Below, in pieces: positions 1-8,947 of a stretch of 64,000 nucleotides of DNA (positions are counted from its first letter, which is position 1; every line of letters begins with the position of its first letter). The DNA comes from Alistipes senegalensis (GTDB taxonomy: Bacteria; Bacteroidota; Bacteroidia; Bacteroidales; Rikenellaceae): contig JAMPGH010000001.1 of assembly GCA_023664045.1 (NCBI GenBank), positions 1,588,083-1,652,082 of the forward strand. The letters are read 5' to 3'. The position numbers were made by a program, and so were the translations under genes. The notes beneath the pieces were generated by a model that did not search any database, was not told the origin of the DNA, and saw only the letters and a list, made by a program, of their open reading frames with translations.

Positions 1-88
1 GCGGAGAGAGAGGGATTCGAACCCCCGGTACAGTTGCCCGTACACCGCATTTCGAGTGCGGCCCGATCGACCACTCCGGCATCTCTCC
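1..88 (-). tRNA. tRNA-Ser (anticodon CGA)
   Basis: On the minus strand the sequence folds as a class II tRNA. The 7-bp acceptor stem begins GGAGAGA and pairs with TCTCTCC, the T arm contains GGTTCGAATC, and there is a long variable arm as expected for serine. The anticodon loop reads CTCGAAA, giving anticodon CGA, which decodes UCG. Discriminator G lies at position 2; the window edge cuts any encoded CCA tail. The UCG reader fits a GC-rich genome that uses TCG heavily, as the genes here do. Confidence 0.95.
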
Positions 89-125
89 GAGTCTTGGGCT
101 CCCGAAAACATCCGTTTCGGGACTG

Positions 126-133
126 CAAATATA
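126..133 (-). promoter_or_regulatory. Candidate -7 element (TATATTTG) for the tRNA-Ser
   Basis: The minus strand reads TATATTTG about 38 bases upstream of the mature tRNA 5' end, matching the Bacteroidetes TAnnTTTG -7 consensus. No TTG was found at the usual distance, so only half of the promoter is supported. Confidence 0.45.
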
Positions 134-316
134 GACATAATTTTTATTATTGCGCATTTTCGGTTGAAAAAAATCATCCGAGCGACGAAAATGCAGGGAG
201 AATCGTCTGCGTTTTTTTCGGTGGTACGTACGGCATTTCATATTAGAAGAGGACGCGGACGGTGTAAAATAATTCTGCGAAATAACGCATGAGGTCCGGA
301 TTATGTGTCTTTCGCG

Positions 317-345
317 TTGCGGTTCGATATTTTTTTCTACCTTTG
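317..345 (+). promoter_or_regulatory. Bacteroidetes promoter upstream of the lipoprotein gene
   Basis: TTG at 317-319 and TACCTTTG at 338-345 are separated by 18 bases, close to the consensus spacing. A start near 352 would leave a leader of about 300 bases before the ATG at 655. That leader holds no recognised RNA family and only weak ORFs (for example a 53-codon ORF at 461-622), so its content is unexplained. Confidence 0.5.
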
Positions 346-654
346 TATACGGGAGAGTATGCGTCGCGTGTAAGTCGCACGAAGAGTGCGCGTGTGGCAA
401 CTGAATATTCCGGATCACGAAGGGGTTCGATGTTTCGGTAAGGATTCTTCCTGCGGGAGAATGGGGCATCGAAAAATTTTTCGGACGGAATCCGAAAATT
501 CGGAGCGGCCGATTGTCTCCGAACGACGGATAAGCGGTAGCCGATATCGACATGAAGCATTCGGCCGCAGAATCGGAAATTCCGTTCGAATCATACTAAA
601 ATCGGTATGGTTTTCGTTTTGATGCAAAGAGATAGACATAAAACTACGTGTGCC

Positions 655-1809
655 ATGAAAAAGTGGGGATTCATCATCGGAGCTGCCGTCCTGACGGCAG
701 GACTGACGGGTTGTTCGTCGGCTTATTTCGCTTCGGCGGGGTATGGCAACGACGACCTCTATGCCATTCATGACAAGACGGAAATCGCGCAGCGCAAGCA
801 AGCCGAGGCCGAACGAAAGAAGGCCGAAGCGGAGGCGCGGCGGGCCGAATGGGAGGCTCGGATCGCGGAGGCGGAAGCTGAGGCGGCCCAGAATCGTTAC
901 TACGCATCGACGGCATCGAATCCTTACGAGGAGGTGTTGGCCGATTCTTTCCAGAGTGCGTATGCCCGGCGTCTGAAGGGTTTCCAGTCGCCGACTTATC
1001 GCATGCCGTCGAGTTATTACAATTTCCGCTACGGCAATGCGTTCACCTACGTGTCGGCCTACGATCCGGCGTTCTACAACGTCATGGTCATGGGCGACGA
1101 GGTGTGGGTCGAACCCAAGTATATTACCGCCATGTTCGGTACATGGGGACGTCCGGCTTTCTATTCCGATCCGTGGTATTACGGCTGGAACTGGCGGCCC
1201 TATTATAATTGGGGCTTCTCGTTCGGCAGTTGGGGCTGGGGCTTCGGTGCTTGGTACGATCCGTGGTATTACCCCGCTTACGGCTGGAATTACGGCTGGG
1301 GTCCCGGTTGGGGTCCGGGATGGCACGGACATCCTCATTGGGGCGGCGGTCCCGGACCTGCGCACCGGCGCTATGCTTCCGATATCGTGCATCGGGCCGA
1401 TCCCAACGGCGCGCCGGGTCTTCGTTACAGCAATTCCGGGCGGCGTCCGGGCAGTTCGGGCGTGAATCCGAGCGGCACTTCGTCGTGGCGCAGCAGCGGA
1501 AACGGCAGCAGCGGACGGTTCGGCGTGCGCAACGGCGGCACTTCGATCGGTAACCGGCAGACTCTCGATTCCGCGCCGACCTCTACGCGTCGGGGCGACA
1601 GCGGCAACCGGTTCAATTCCGGTTCGTCTTTCCGCAACAATTCGGGCGGCAATACCTATAACCGCGGCGGCAGCAATTCCGGTTCGTCGTTCCGCAGCAA
1701 CTCGTCGTCCGGCAGTTCGGGCAGTTCCTATCGGGGCGGTTCTTCGGGCAGCGGCGGTTCGGGCACCCGTTCGTCGGGCGGTGCTTCGCGCAATGCCGGA
1801 GGTCGGTAA
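655..1809 (+). CDS. Gly/Ser/aromatic-rich lipoprotein of unknown function
   Basis: This 384-residue protein starts with a lipoprotein signal (MKKWGF..., lipobox LTGC, lipidated Cys at residue 20). A short coiled coil of Lys/Glu/Ala repeats follows (about residues 38-78). The middle is very rich in Trp, Tyr, Gly and Pro (about 160-240), with repeated GWGPGWGP-type stretches. The tail from about 250 is almost all Ser, Gly, Asn and Arg. Similar Bacteroidetes proteins are annotated as vitellogenin-like or hypothetical. The first ATG after the long leader that gives a signal peptide is used. It lies 20 bases from the FadL-family gene, so an outer-membrane role together with that porin is possible. 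No enzymatic domain is recognised. Confidence 0.75.
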   Translation: MKKWGFIIGAAVLTAGLTGCSSAYFASAGYGNDDLYAIHDKTEIAQRKQAEAERKKAEAEARRAEWEARIAEAEAEAAQNRYYASTASNPYEEVLADSFQSAYARRLKGFQSPTYRMPSSYYNFRYGNAFTYVSAYDPAFYNVMVMGDEVWVEPKYITAMFGTWGRPAFYSDPWYYGWNWRPYYNWGFSFGSWGWGFGAWYDPWYYPAYGWNYGWGPGWGPGWHGHPHWGGGPGPAHRRYASDIVHRADPNGAPGLRYSNSGRRPGSSGVNPSGTSSWRSSGNGSSGRFGVRNGGTSIGNRQTLDSAPTSTRRGDSGNRFNSGSSFRNNSGGNTYNRGGSNSGSSFRSNSSSGSSGSSYRGGSSGSGGSGTRSSGGASRNAGGR

Positions 1810-1829
1810 CCAGCCTAAAAAGAGCAACT

Positions 1830-3551
1830 ATGAAGCGCTTAATCGCAATATGGATCGCTGCGGCGATCGCTTTGCCGGTCTCCGCTCAGAACAGAGAGAT
1901 GGGCGGTCTGTTGATGGACCGGGACATCATGATGCCCGCCGAGCTGCTTTCGCTTTCGCAGGCGCAGTTCAACTTCGGCACGGCGCGGGCTATGGCGATG
2001 GCCGGAGCTTTCACATCATTGGGCGCCGATGCTTCGTCGATGTCGATCAACCCCGCCGGACTGGGCATGTACCGGAAAAGCGAGATCTCCTTTACGCCGG
2101 CGATGACTTTTTCGCGGAGCTCGACCGACGCCGTATCCTACGGTTCCAATTCGTCCGGCCGTTTCTCCGTCGCCAACTTCGGCGTGATCCTCAATCTGGT
2201 CAACAATCCGAAGGGGCTCGTCGGTCTGACTTTCGGCTTCGGGTATAACCGGCTCGCCGATTTCAACTACGACTACTCTTACCTGCGTTCGGGGCAGGCC
2301 GCTTCCGTGGCCGATGTCTTCGCCCGGCAGATGGTGTGGAGCGGGGTCTCGAAAAACGATTTCTACTCCGACGGCGGCTCCGGCAGCTGGAATTGGGATC
2401 GCATTCCCTTCCAGTTGTGGAACGGGGCGCTGGCTTATCGTGCCTTCATGATCGATCAGACCGATCCCGCGAATCCCGATTCGTGGTCTCCCACTTGGAT
2501 CGGCAACAATGCCGACATCACGCATTATACGACGGTCAAAAGCCGCGGTTCGGCCGGCGAATTCACCTTGTCGGTCGGCGGCAACGTCGAAAACAAATTC
2601 TACTTCGGCGCCACGATCGGCATCCAAAGCATCCACCGGAAGCTCTATGTCGATTATGCCGAGGATTATGTCTATGCCGATCCGAGTGCGGCTATTCCCG
2701 CCTACGGTACCGATCCCTCGCTCGACTACCAGCTGCTCTACGCCAAGCTCAATCAGGCGGTGATCGTGCAGGGCGCCGGCGTCAACTTCAAGGTGGGTAT
2801 GGTCTATCGGCCGCTTCCCGGATTGCGTTTCGGCGTGGCGTTCCATACCCCGACTTATTACTCCGTCGACCGCAAGTTCCAGTCTTCGGCTGCTTCGATG
2901 GCCTATGCCAATCGCGATACCGATCCGAACGTGAAACCCGATGACGAAGGTTACATATCTTCGGGTACCGCCAACATGACTTCGCCGTTGCTCTTCGACG
3001 AGAGCCCTTACGGCTGGTCGTTCTCGTCGCCTGCGCGGTTGATGTTCGGCGCGTCGTATGCGTTCGGGCAGCGGGCGCTCCTTTCCGTGGATTACGAGCG
3101 CGACTGGTACAACGGCGTGCGGCTGAAGGACAATCCTTTCGGCGCCGAATATCGCAATGCTTACCGGGATACTTTCCGCGATACGTTCCGGGGAGCGAAC
3201 ATCGTGCGTGTCGGTGCCGAGTTCAAGGTCGCGCCCGTCTTCGCCCTGCGGGCCGGATTCGGGTACAGCGGGTCGATGTTGCGCGACGACGATACCGTGC
3301 TGGCTTCGCCCATTATCAAGACCACGGCTTATTACGGTGCCGGTCTCGGATATGCGTCCCGGCGGGGCGGCTTCACGCTCGATCTGGCCTACCAGTATAT
3401 GCGCCATACGTCGACCGATTACTACCTGTTCTACGTCTCCGAAACGGTCGAGACGCCTGCAGGACCGCAGGAGATGTTCGCTGAAAGTTCGCGCTATAGC
3501 ACGACGTTCGCGCGCCACAACGTGGCTTTGACGATCGGATTCCGCTTCTGA
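1830..3551 (+). CDS. FadL/OmpP1 (TodX) family outer-membrane transport protein
   Basis: The 573-residue product has a signal peptide ending near SAQ (residue 20). Its N-terminal signature, with AMAMAGAFTSLGADASS and MSINPAGLGMY, is characteristic of the OmpP1/FadL/TodX family: an N-terminal hatch followed by a 14-strand barrel for hydrophobic compounds. Alternating aromatic strands continue to a C-terminal phenylalanine (IGFRF), as is usual for barrels inserted by BAM. It is probably co-transcribed with the lipoprotein gene 20 bases upstream. The natural substrate cannot be read from the sequence; fatty acids or other hydrophobic molecules are the family expectation. Confidence 0.88.
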   Translation: MKRLIAIWIAAAIALPVSAQNREMGGLLMDRDIMMPAELLSLSQAQFNFGTARAMAMAGAFTSLGADASSMSINPAGLGMYRKSEISFTPAMTFSRSSTDAVSYGSNSSGRFSVANFGVILNLVNNPKGLVGLTFGFGYNRLADFNYDYSYLRSGQAASVADVFARQMVWSGVSKNDFYSDGGSGSWNWDRIPFQLWNGALAYRAFMIDQTDPANPDSWSPTWIGNNADITHYTTVKSRGSAGEFTLSVGGNVENKFYFGATIGIQSIHRKLYVDYAEDYVYADPSAAIPAYGTDPSLDYQLLYAKLNQAVIVQGAGVNFKVGMVYRPLPGLRFGVAFHTPTYYSVDRKFQSSAASMAYANRDTDPNVKPDDEGYISSGTANMTSPLLFDESPYGWSFSSPARLMFGASYAFGQRALLSVDYERDWYNGVRLKDNPFGAEYRNAYRDTFRDTFRGANIVRVGAEFKVAPVFALRAGFGYSGSMLRDDDTVLASPIIKTTAYYGAGLGYASRRGGFTLDLAYQYMRHTSTDYYLFYVSETVETPAGPQEMFAESSRYSTTFARHNVALTIGFRF

Positions 3552-3674
3552 CCCCCCCCCGGCGAAGGTCCGGATTCTGCGATTCGTAATCTGCAATAAT
3601 TGCGAATCGGGCATTTTCTTCGCCTTGCACGATCTTTTCAGATATGGGTTGCGGCTCGGGGATGCCCGAATAAA

Positions 3675-3706
3675 TTTGGCATTCCTCTCGCCTTGCACTA
3701 TCTTTG
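3675..3706 (+). promoter_or_regulatory. Extended promoter of the DMT transporter gene
   Basis: TTTG at 3675-3678, a 20-base spacer and TATCTTTG at 3699-3706 match the Bacteroidetes consensus exactly. The core CTTGCACTATCTTTGCC recurs at two other genes in this window. A start near 3713 would leave a leader of only about 10 bases before the ATG at 3723. A degenerate copy of the same block lies just upstream at about 3610-3635. Confidence 0.8.
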
Positions 3707-3722
3707 CCGCTCGATCGCAGTT

Positions 3723-4655
3723 ATGGAGAGAGGCAAGTTGAAGGGCCACGCGGCGTTGTGGGTCGCGAATATCATCTGGGGGTTGAATGCGCCCATCTGC
3801 AAGAGCGTGCTGACGTCCGCCGACAATCCGGGCGGCGTCAATCCCTTTGCGTTGAGCGTCTACCGCATGGTGGGGGCTTGCCTGCTTTTCTGGGCCGTTT
3901 CGCTGTTGCTGCCGCGCGAGCGGGTGGCGCCGCGCGATATTCTGCGGTTGCTCTTCGCTTCGGTCTTCGGCATCCAGCTCAACCAGATGCTCTTTCTGTG
4001 GGGGTTGTCGCTCACCTCGCCCATCGACTCGTCGATCATCGCCACGATCGTTCCCGTGCTCACGATGATTCTGGCTACGGTTTTTCTGCGCGAGCCCATC
4101 ACGTGGCTCAAGTCGGGCGGCGTGGCGCTGGGGTGTTTCGGAGCTTTGTTGCTGGTCTACGTCAGCCGGCACGAAGCGGGGCAGACTTCGAGCGTCATGG
4201 GCGATGTACTCTGCATCGTCAGCGCGGTCAGCTATGCCGCCTATCTCACGGCGTTCCGCGATACGATCGTCAGGTATTCGCCCGTTACCACCATGAAATG
4301 GATGTTCCTCTTTGCCGCTCTGGTCGCTGTCGGCATTTACTATCGTCCGTTGGTCGAGGTCGATTATGCCGCGCTGACTTCCGCCACGTGGGGCGGTATC
4401 GGGTATGTCGTCGTCTGCTCGACATTCGTCTCCTACCTCATGGTGCCCGTAGGACAACGGTTCCTGCGCCCTACGGTGGTTTCGATGTACAACTACGTGC
4501 AGCCGGTCGTGGCGGTGGTCTTCACGGTCCTCGTGGGGCTGGATTCGTTCGGGTTCTCCAAGTGCCTCGCCGCGTTATGCGTCTTCGCAGGCGTATGGCT
4601 GGTTACCAAGTCCAAATCGCGGGCCCAGCTGGAATCGGAGAAAAAAGGAGTTTGA
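3723..4655 (+). CDS. EamA/DMT-superfamily permease
   Basis: The 310-residue protein is an inner-membrane carrier with about ten hydrophobic helices arranged as two EamA repeats (roughly residues 8-145 and 158-298). The motifs WGLNAPICK near the N terminus and SPIDSSIIATIVPVLTMILA in the first repeat are typical of 10-TMS drug/metabolite transporters. The ATG at 3723 was chosen because upstream in-frame codons lie within or before the promoter at 3675-3706. Substrates of this family range from amino acids to nucleosides and cannot be predicted here. It appears to be a single-gene unit. Confidence 0.85.
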   Translation: MERGKLKGHAALWVANIIWGLNAPICKSVLTSADNPGGVNPFALSVYRMVGACLLFWAVSLLLPRERVAPRDILRLLFASVFGIQLNQMLFLWGLSLTSPIDSSIIATIVPVLTMILATVFLREPITWLKSGGVALGCFGALLLVYVSRHEAGQTSSVMGDVLCIVSAVSYAAYLTAFRDTIVRYSPVTTMKWMFLFAALVAVGIYYRPLVEVDYAALTSATWGGIGYVVVCSTFVSYLMVPVGQRFLRPTVVSMYNYVQPVVAVVFTVLVGLDSFGFSKCLAALCVFAGVWLVTKSKSRAQLESEKKGV

Positions 4656-4797
4656 AAATCGATATGCCTTCATAGACCGGAGGATTCAGGGCACCATGCG
4701 TCGGATTTTTTCAGCGGAAACGGTCTGCCCGGATTATTCGTTTTGTTTTCGGCGTGCTATTTGCAGGACCTTTCATGTCATCAAACTTTGAACGACT

Positions 4798-4995
4798 ATG
4801 AAAGAGAACAACAAAAAAGCGAGCACGGCTACCTCGCGTTGCGAGAAGTCCGCGACTACTGCAAGTCATCGCTCGAAAGGCCCCGAGGCCAAATCTTCCG
4901 CATCCAAGCCCGCAACGGGCAGAACTTCCGGCAGCACGACTTCGAAGAGCTCTTCGAGCCGCAGCCACTCTTCCTCTTCCCGGAGCACGAAGTAG
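4798..4995 (+). CDS. Small basic Ser/Thr/Lys-rich protein (hypothetical)
   Basis: This 65-codon ORF starts MKENNKKASTAT and ends in a Ser/Arg run followed by Thr-Lys. It has no hydrophobic segment and is dominated by Ser, Thr, Lys, Arg and Ala, resembling intrinsically disordered nucleic-acid-binding tails. It ends 16 bases before a strong intrinsic terminator, which supports a real transcript. The start is preceded by an A-rich leader. No family is recognised, and the low-complexity composition means coding status is not certain. Confidence 0.5.
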   Translation: MKENNKKASTATSRCEKSATTASHRSKGPEAKSSASKPATGRTSGSTTSKSSSSRSHSSSSRSTK

Positions 4996-5011
4996 ATGTC
5001 TGAAAGACGAA

Positions 5012-5048
5012 AAGCCTGCGATTCCCGAGGATCGCAGGCTTTTTTTTC
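5012..5048. terminator. Bidirectional intrinsic terminator
   Basis: An 11-bp stem (AAGCCTGCGAT with ATCGCAGGCTT) encloses TCCCGAGG-type loop bases and is followed by T8 on the plus strand; the minus strand has an A/T-rich flank. It lies between the convergent small ORF and dsbD and probably serves both. Confidence 0.85.
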
Positions 5049-5065
5049 GTCGCCGGAGATGCTGT

Positions 5066-7048
5066 CTACCGTTGTTCGGCGTAGGCTTTCAGCCCGCTGC
5101 GGAGAAACTCTATGAATCCTGCGACGCTCAGATCGTAGCCTCGCGGCGGCACCAGCGGCTTGCCGTCGCGGCCCTGCAGTACATAGTAGGGTTGGGCGTT
5201 CACTCCGTAGGTCTTGAGCGCATGGTAGGAGTTGATCTTGCCTAAGGTTTTCAGCACCTTGCCTTTGTCGGTCGTTATCCAGTCGCTTTCGGGCAGTCGT
5301 TTCTTGTCGTCCGAGTAGAGGGCGCAGATCACATAGTCGTCGCGCAGGATCCGCAGTACCTCCGGATCCGCCCAGACGCGCGACTCCATTTCGCGGCAGT
5401 TCACGCAGCCGTGGCCCGTGAAGTCGATGAAGAGGGGTTTGCCGACTTCGGCAGCATAGGCTTCGGCTTCTTTCAGGTCGAAGAATCCTTCCAGTCCGTG
5501 CGGCAGATGCAGGAAGTCGCTGTATTTGCGTTCGGCCGGCGTTCCCGACAACTCCGATGCGACGGTCGCGGAGCCTGGCGTCAGCACATAGTCCTGCGTC
5601 GTGAGCGGCGGAAGATAGCCCGACAGTCCTTTGAGCGGCGCGCCCCACATGCCCGGGATCATGTAGACCACGAACGTGAAGACGACGATCGCCAGCGCCA
5701 GACGGCCTACTCCGAGATGGGGTACGTCGTCGTGCGCGAATCGGATCTTGCCCAAAAGATAGAGCCCCAGGAGCGAGAAGACGACGATCCAGATCGCCAG
5801 ATAGATCTCGCGGTCGAGCAATCCCCAGTGGTAGGTCTGGTCGGCTACCGACAGGAACTTGAATCCCAGCGCTACTTCGACGAATCCGATGACGACCTTC
5901 ACCGAGTTGAGCCAGCCGCCGCTCTTCGGGAGCTTTTTCAGCACCGAGGGAAACAGGGCGAACAGGGTGAACGGCAGGGCGAATGCCACCGAGAATGCCA
6001 GCATCGTCAGAATCGGTGCCCAGAATTCTCCCGCGGTCGACTTGATAAGCACCGAGCCGACGATCGGACCCGTGCACGAGAACGAGACGAGCACTAAGGT
6101 CAGCGCCAGAAAGAAGATGCCGCCCAGCCCTTTGGTGTCGGCTTTGGCGTCGGCTTTGTTGACCATCCACGAGGGCATCGTGATTTCGAATGCTCCGAAG
6201 AACGAAGCCGCGAAGAGCATGAATACCGCAAAGAAGATCACATTGGGCAGCCAGTGCGTCGCCAGCCAGTTGAAGATGTCGGCCGTTACGGCGTCGCCGC
6301 CTACCAAGCGTGTGATGAGAATGATCGCAGCGATCGGCAGCGTGTAGAGCGCTACGATGAAAAGTCCGTAGAGCGCGGCGCGCAGCCGGCCCATCGCCGG
6401 GCCGCCCTCGCCCTTGAGAAAATAGGAGACCGTCATCGGCACCATCGGGAATACGCAGGGGGTCAGGAGAGCCGCGAAGCCCCACAGGATCGCTTCGATC
6501 AGCAGCGCCCACAGCGAAGCGCTGCTTGCGGCATCCTTGACCGGCATCGCTTCTTCCTTCTCGGCCGCCGCAGTTGGGGCCGGCGCCGCATTCTCCGGAA
6601 TGCGGATCGTCAGCTGCAGGTCGTCGGGCGGGGAGCACGAGGTGTCGTTGCAGATCATCCATTCGAGTTCGACGTCGACGGAGCCTTGCGCTCCGGTCAG
6701 CCGGACCTGCTGCGCGAATGCGGCCGTGCGGTCGTAGGTGCCGATCTCCATGCCGAATATTTCGTCATGATAGCGATGGGCCCGGGTCAGCGGCTCCGCA
6801 TCTCCCTCCAGTTGCGCACCGGCGCCGGGCGTGAAGACGAGGGTCGTGGCTTGGGGACCGTCGTTGTCGTAGGGTCCCATGTCGTACATGTGGTAGCCGG
6901 CGGGGATCGAGGCTTCGAGGACGATGCGGTAAAGATCGTCTCCTTGCGGTTCGACCCGGCTCGTCCACTCCACGGTCTGGCTCGAGGAACTCAGGGCGGT
7001 GCCCAGCATCCCGCACAGGATCGATATGCGGCGAATCATTTGTTGCAT
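5066..7048 (-). CDS. dsbD: Thiol:disulfide interchange protein DsbD
   Basis: The 660-residue protein has the three-part DsbD layout. A periplasmic N-terminal beta domain includes a CNDTSC pair (about residues 135-140). A central eight-helix membrane domain contains TPCVFPMVP and SCTGPIVG, which carry the two membrane cysteines. A C-terminal thioredoxin-like domain has HGCVNC as its active site. It passes electrons from cytoplasmic thioredoxin to periplasmic or surface thiol reductants. The start at 7048 (MQQMIRR) is preferred: the longer ORF would begin on top of the -7 element at 7074-7081. The gene is monocistronic and faces the ZupT promoter divergently. Confidence 0.93.
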   Translation of the reverse strand: MQQMIRRISILCGMLGTALSSSSQTVEWTSRVEPQGDDLYRIVLEASIPAGYHMYDMGPYDNDGPQATTLVFTPGAGAQLEGDAEPLTRAHRYHDEIFGMEIGTYDRTAAFAQQVRLTGAQGSVDVELEWMICNDTSCSPPDDLQLTIRIPENAAPAPTAAAEKEEAMPVKDAASSASLWALLIEAILWGFAALLTPCVFPMVPMTVSYFLKGEGGPAMGRLRAALYGLFIVALYTLPIAAIILITRLVGGDAVTADIFNWLATHWLPNVIFFAVFMLFAASFFGAFEITMPSWMVNKADAKADTKGLGGIFFLALTLVLVSFSCTGPIVGSVLIKSTAGEFWAPILTMLAFSVAFALPFTLFALFPSVLKKLPKSGGWLNSVKVVIGFVEVALGFKFLSVADQTYHWGLLDREIYLAIWIVVFSLLGLYLLGKIRFAHDDVPHLGVGRLALAIVVFTFVVYMIPGMWGAPLKGLSGYLPPLTTQDYVLTPGSATVASELSGTPAERKYSDFLHLPHGLEGFFDLKEAEAYAAEVGKPLFIDFTGHGCVNCREMESRVWADPEVLRILRDDYVICALYSDDKKRLPESDWITTDKGKVLKTLGKINSYHALKTYGVNAQPYYVLQGRDGKPLVPPRGYDLSVAGFIEFLRSGLKAYAEQR

Positions 7049-7073
7049 GGCGTTTCTGCTTTGGTTGAGAGTG

Positions 7074-7081
7074 CAAATATA
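7074..7081 (-). promoter_or_regulatory. -7 element (TATATTTG) of dsbD
   Basis: The minus strand reads TATATTTG with a predicted start near 7067, about 20 bases before the ATG at 7048. It rules out the upstream in-frame codon at 7084. No clear -33 TTTG lies at the right distance. Confidence 0.55.
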
Positions 7082-7152
7082 CAATATTAGTACGTATTTT
7101 CATCCGTCGTTCCGGCCGATGAATCGCGAATTGTCCGACCGGGTCAAATAAA

Positions 7153-7184
7153 TTTGCCACTGCGCGCGCCTTGCACTATCTTTG
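7153..7184 (+). promoter_or_regulatory. Extended promoter of the ZIP transporter operon
   Basis: TTTG at 7153-7156, a 20-base spacer and TATCTTTG at 7177-7184 are present. The block shares CTTGCACTATCTTTGCC with the promoters at 3675 and 11568. The predicted start near 7191 coincides with the first ATG, so the message is leaderless or has a leader of about 9 bases. Confidence 0.8.
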
Positions 7185-7199
7185 CCCGGGATGACGATC

Positions 7200-8000
7200 A
7201 TGAATTCGCAGTTTCTCGTACCTTTTCTGCTCACGCTCGGAGCCGGTCTGGCCACGGGCATCGGCAGTGCGCTGGCCTTCTTCGCCCGGCGTACCAACAA
7301 GCGGCTGCTCTCCTTTTCGCTGGGCTTGTCGGGCGGAGTGATGATCTACGTCTCGTTCGTCGAACTGTTCCGGCAGGCCGATGCCGCGCTTTCCGAGGTG
7401 TGGGGCGACAAACCGGGAGCGGTGCTCGCCGTCGCCTGCTTTTTCGGCGGCATCCTGCTTATCGGCATCATCGACCGGTTGGTGCCGTCGTTCGAAAATC
7501 CCCATGAGGCGCACACGGTCGAGGAGATGGACGAACAGCCCCGCAATCCTCGGCTGATGCGCATGGGCGTGATGACCGCGTTGGCCATCGGCATCCACAA
7601 CTTTCCCGAGGGCATCGCCACCTTCGCCGCCGCCGTCGACAACCGGGCCCTCGGCGTTGCCATCGCCGTGGCCATCGCCATCCACAACATTCCCGAGGGC
7701 ATCGCTGTCTCCGTCCCGGTTTTCTACGCTACGGGCGATCGGCGGCGGGCTTTCCGTCTTTCGTTGTTGTCGGGGCTCGCCGAGCCTGTCGGGGCGTTGC
7801 TGGCATGGGCGGTTCTGATGCCTTTCATGTCGCCTACGTTGATGGGATGCGTGCTTGCCGGAGTGGCCGGCATCATGGTTTTCATCTCCATCGACGAACT
7901 GCTGCCCGCCGCCCGCGAATACGGCGAGGCGCACATATCCATTTACGGCGTCGTCGCCGGCATGGCCTTGATGGCCGTCAGTCTGATCATGTTGTCATGA
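7200..8000 (+). CDS. zupT: ZIP-family divalent metal transporter (ZupT-like)
   Basis: The 266-residue inner-membrane protein has eight hydrophobic helices. It carries the two metal-binding helix motifs of ZIP proteins, HNFPEG ([13 protein letters not shown]) and HNIPEG ([10 protein letters not shown]), which form the binuclear metal site for Zn2+, Fe2+ and related ions. The ATG at 7200 leaves a short leader after the promoter. The ATG at 7191 is possible only as a leaderless start, and the TTG farther upstream lies inside the -7 element. The stop overlaps the start of the next antiporter gene by four bases (ATGA), indicating translational coupling of two cation transporters. Confidence 0.9.
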   Translation: MNSQFLVPFLLTLGAGLATGIGSALAFFARRTNKRLLSFSLGLSGGVMIYVSFVELFRQADAALSEVWGDKPGAVLAVACFFGGILLIGIIDRLVPSFENPHEAHTVEEMDEQPRNPRLMRMGVMTALAIGIHNFPEGIATFAAAVDNRALGVAIAVAIAIHNIPEGIAVSVPVFYATGDRRRAFRLSLLSGLAEPVGALLAWAVLMPFMSPTLMGCVLAGVAGIMVFISIDELLPAAREYGEAHISIYGVVAGMALMAVSLIMLS

Positions 8001-8947
8001 ATATCGTTTTGCTTCTTGTCGGCCTCGGCCTGATTCTCGCCGGCGCCCATTTCCTGACCGACGGCGCCGCAGCCCTTGCCCAGCGGTTCCGGGTCCCCGA
8101 GTTCGTCGTCGGGCTGACGGTGGTCGCCATCGGCACCTCCGCGCCTGAACTGGTCGTGTCGGTACTTTCGGCCGTTGCCCATAAGAGCGACGTCGCCGTC
8201 GGCAACGTCGTCGGGTCGAATCTTTTCAATGTCTTCGTCATCCTCGGCCTCTGCGCCCTGATCCGGCCGCTGGCTTTCTCGCGCAGCAACATCCGGCGCG
8301 ATATTCCTTTCGGCTTCGGTGCCGCGCTGCTCTTTTTCCTCTTCGCTTCGGACCGGTTGCTGCACTTCGGCTCTGTCGATCGGATCGACCGGGTCGACGG
8401 CATCGTCATGCTGGTGCTTTATTTCGGGTCGATGGCCTATACGGTCCGAATGGCGGGCCGCGACGTGTCGTCCGGAGTTGCGAATGCCGAGCCGCCGAAA
8501 CCCTTGTGGATCGTGCTCGGGGCCATCGTCGTCGGATTGGCAGGGCTGATCTGGGGCGGCGAACTGTTCCTCCGCCATGCCACCGTCATCGCCCGTAAAT
8601 TGGGCGTCAGCGAGTCGGTCATCGCCATCACGCTCGTAGCGGGCGGCACCTCGTTGCCCGAGTTGGCTTCGTCGGTCGTCTCCGTTCTGAAGGGCAAGGC
8701 CGATCTGGCGCTGGGCAACGTTCTCGGATCCAATGTCGCCAATATTCTTCTGATTCTGGGTGTCAGCGCCACGATCCGGCCGCTGACGATGGGCGGCATC
8801 ACCGTGTTGGACATTTCGATGGTCGTCTTCAGCTCCCTGCTGCTTTTTCTTACGGCGTTCACTTTCCGACGCAAGGTCATCGACCGCTGGGAGGGAGCGA
8901 TCTTTCTGGCGATCTACGCCGCTTACATCGGGTATTTGTTGAGGTAG
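7997..8947 (+). CDS. CaCA-family Na+/Ca2+-type antiporter (YrbG-like)
   Basis: The 316-residue membrane protein has two inverted alpha repeats, recognised by [10 protein letters not shown] near residue 50 and [11 protein letters not shown] near residue 215. Each is followed by an [13 protein letters not shown] motif, the hallmark of the Ca2+/cation antiporter superfamily. It probably exchanges Na+ or K+ for Ca2+ across the inner membrane. It is coupled to the ZIP gene by an ATGA overlap. Its 3' end overlaps the convergent mutY end by 25 bases (8923-8947), so the two messages are complementary at their tails. Confidence 0.9.
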   Translation: MNIVLLLVGLGLILAGAHFLTDGAAALAQRFRVPEFVVGLTVVAIGTSAPELVVSVLSAVAHKSDVAVGNVVGSNLFNVFVILGLCALIRPLAFSRSNIRRDIPFGFGAALLFFLFASDRLLHFGSVDRIDRVDGIVMLVLYFGSMAYTVRMAGRDVSSGVANAEPPKPLWIVLGAIVVGLAGLIWGGELFLRHATVIARKLGVSESVIAITLVAGGTSLPELASSVVSVLKGKADLALGNVLGSNVANILLILGVSATIRPLTMGGITVLDISMVVFSSLLLFLTAFTFRRKVIDRWEGAIFLAIYAAYIGYLLR

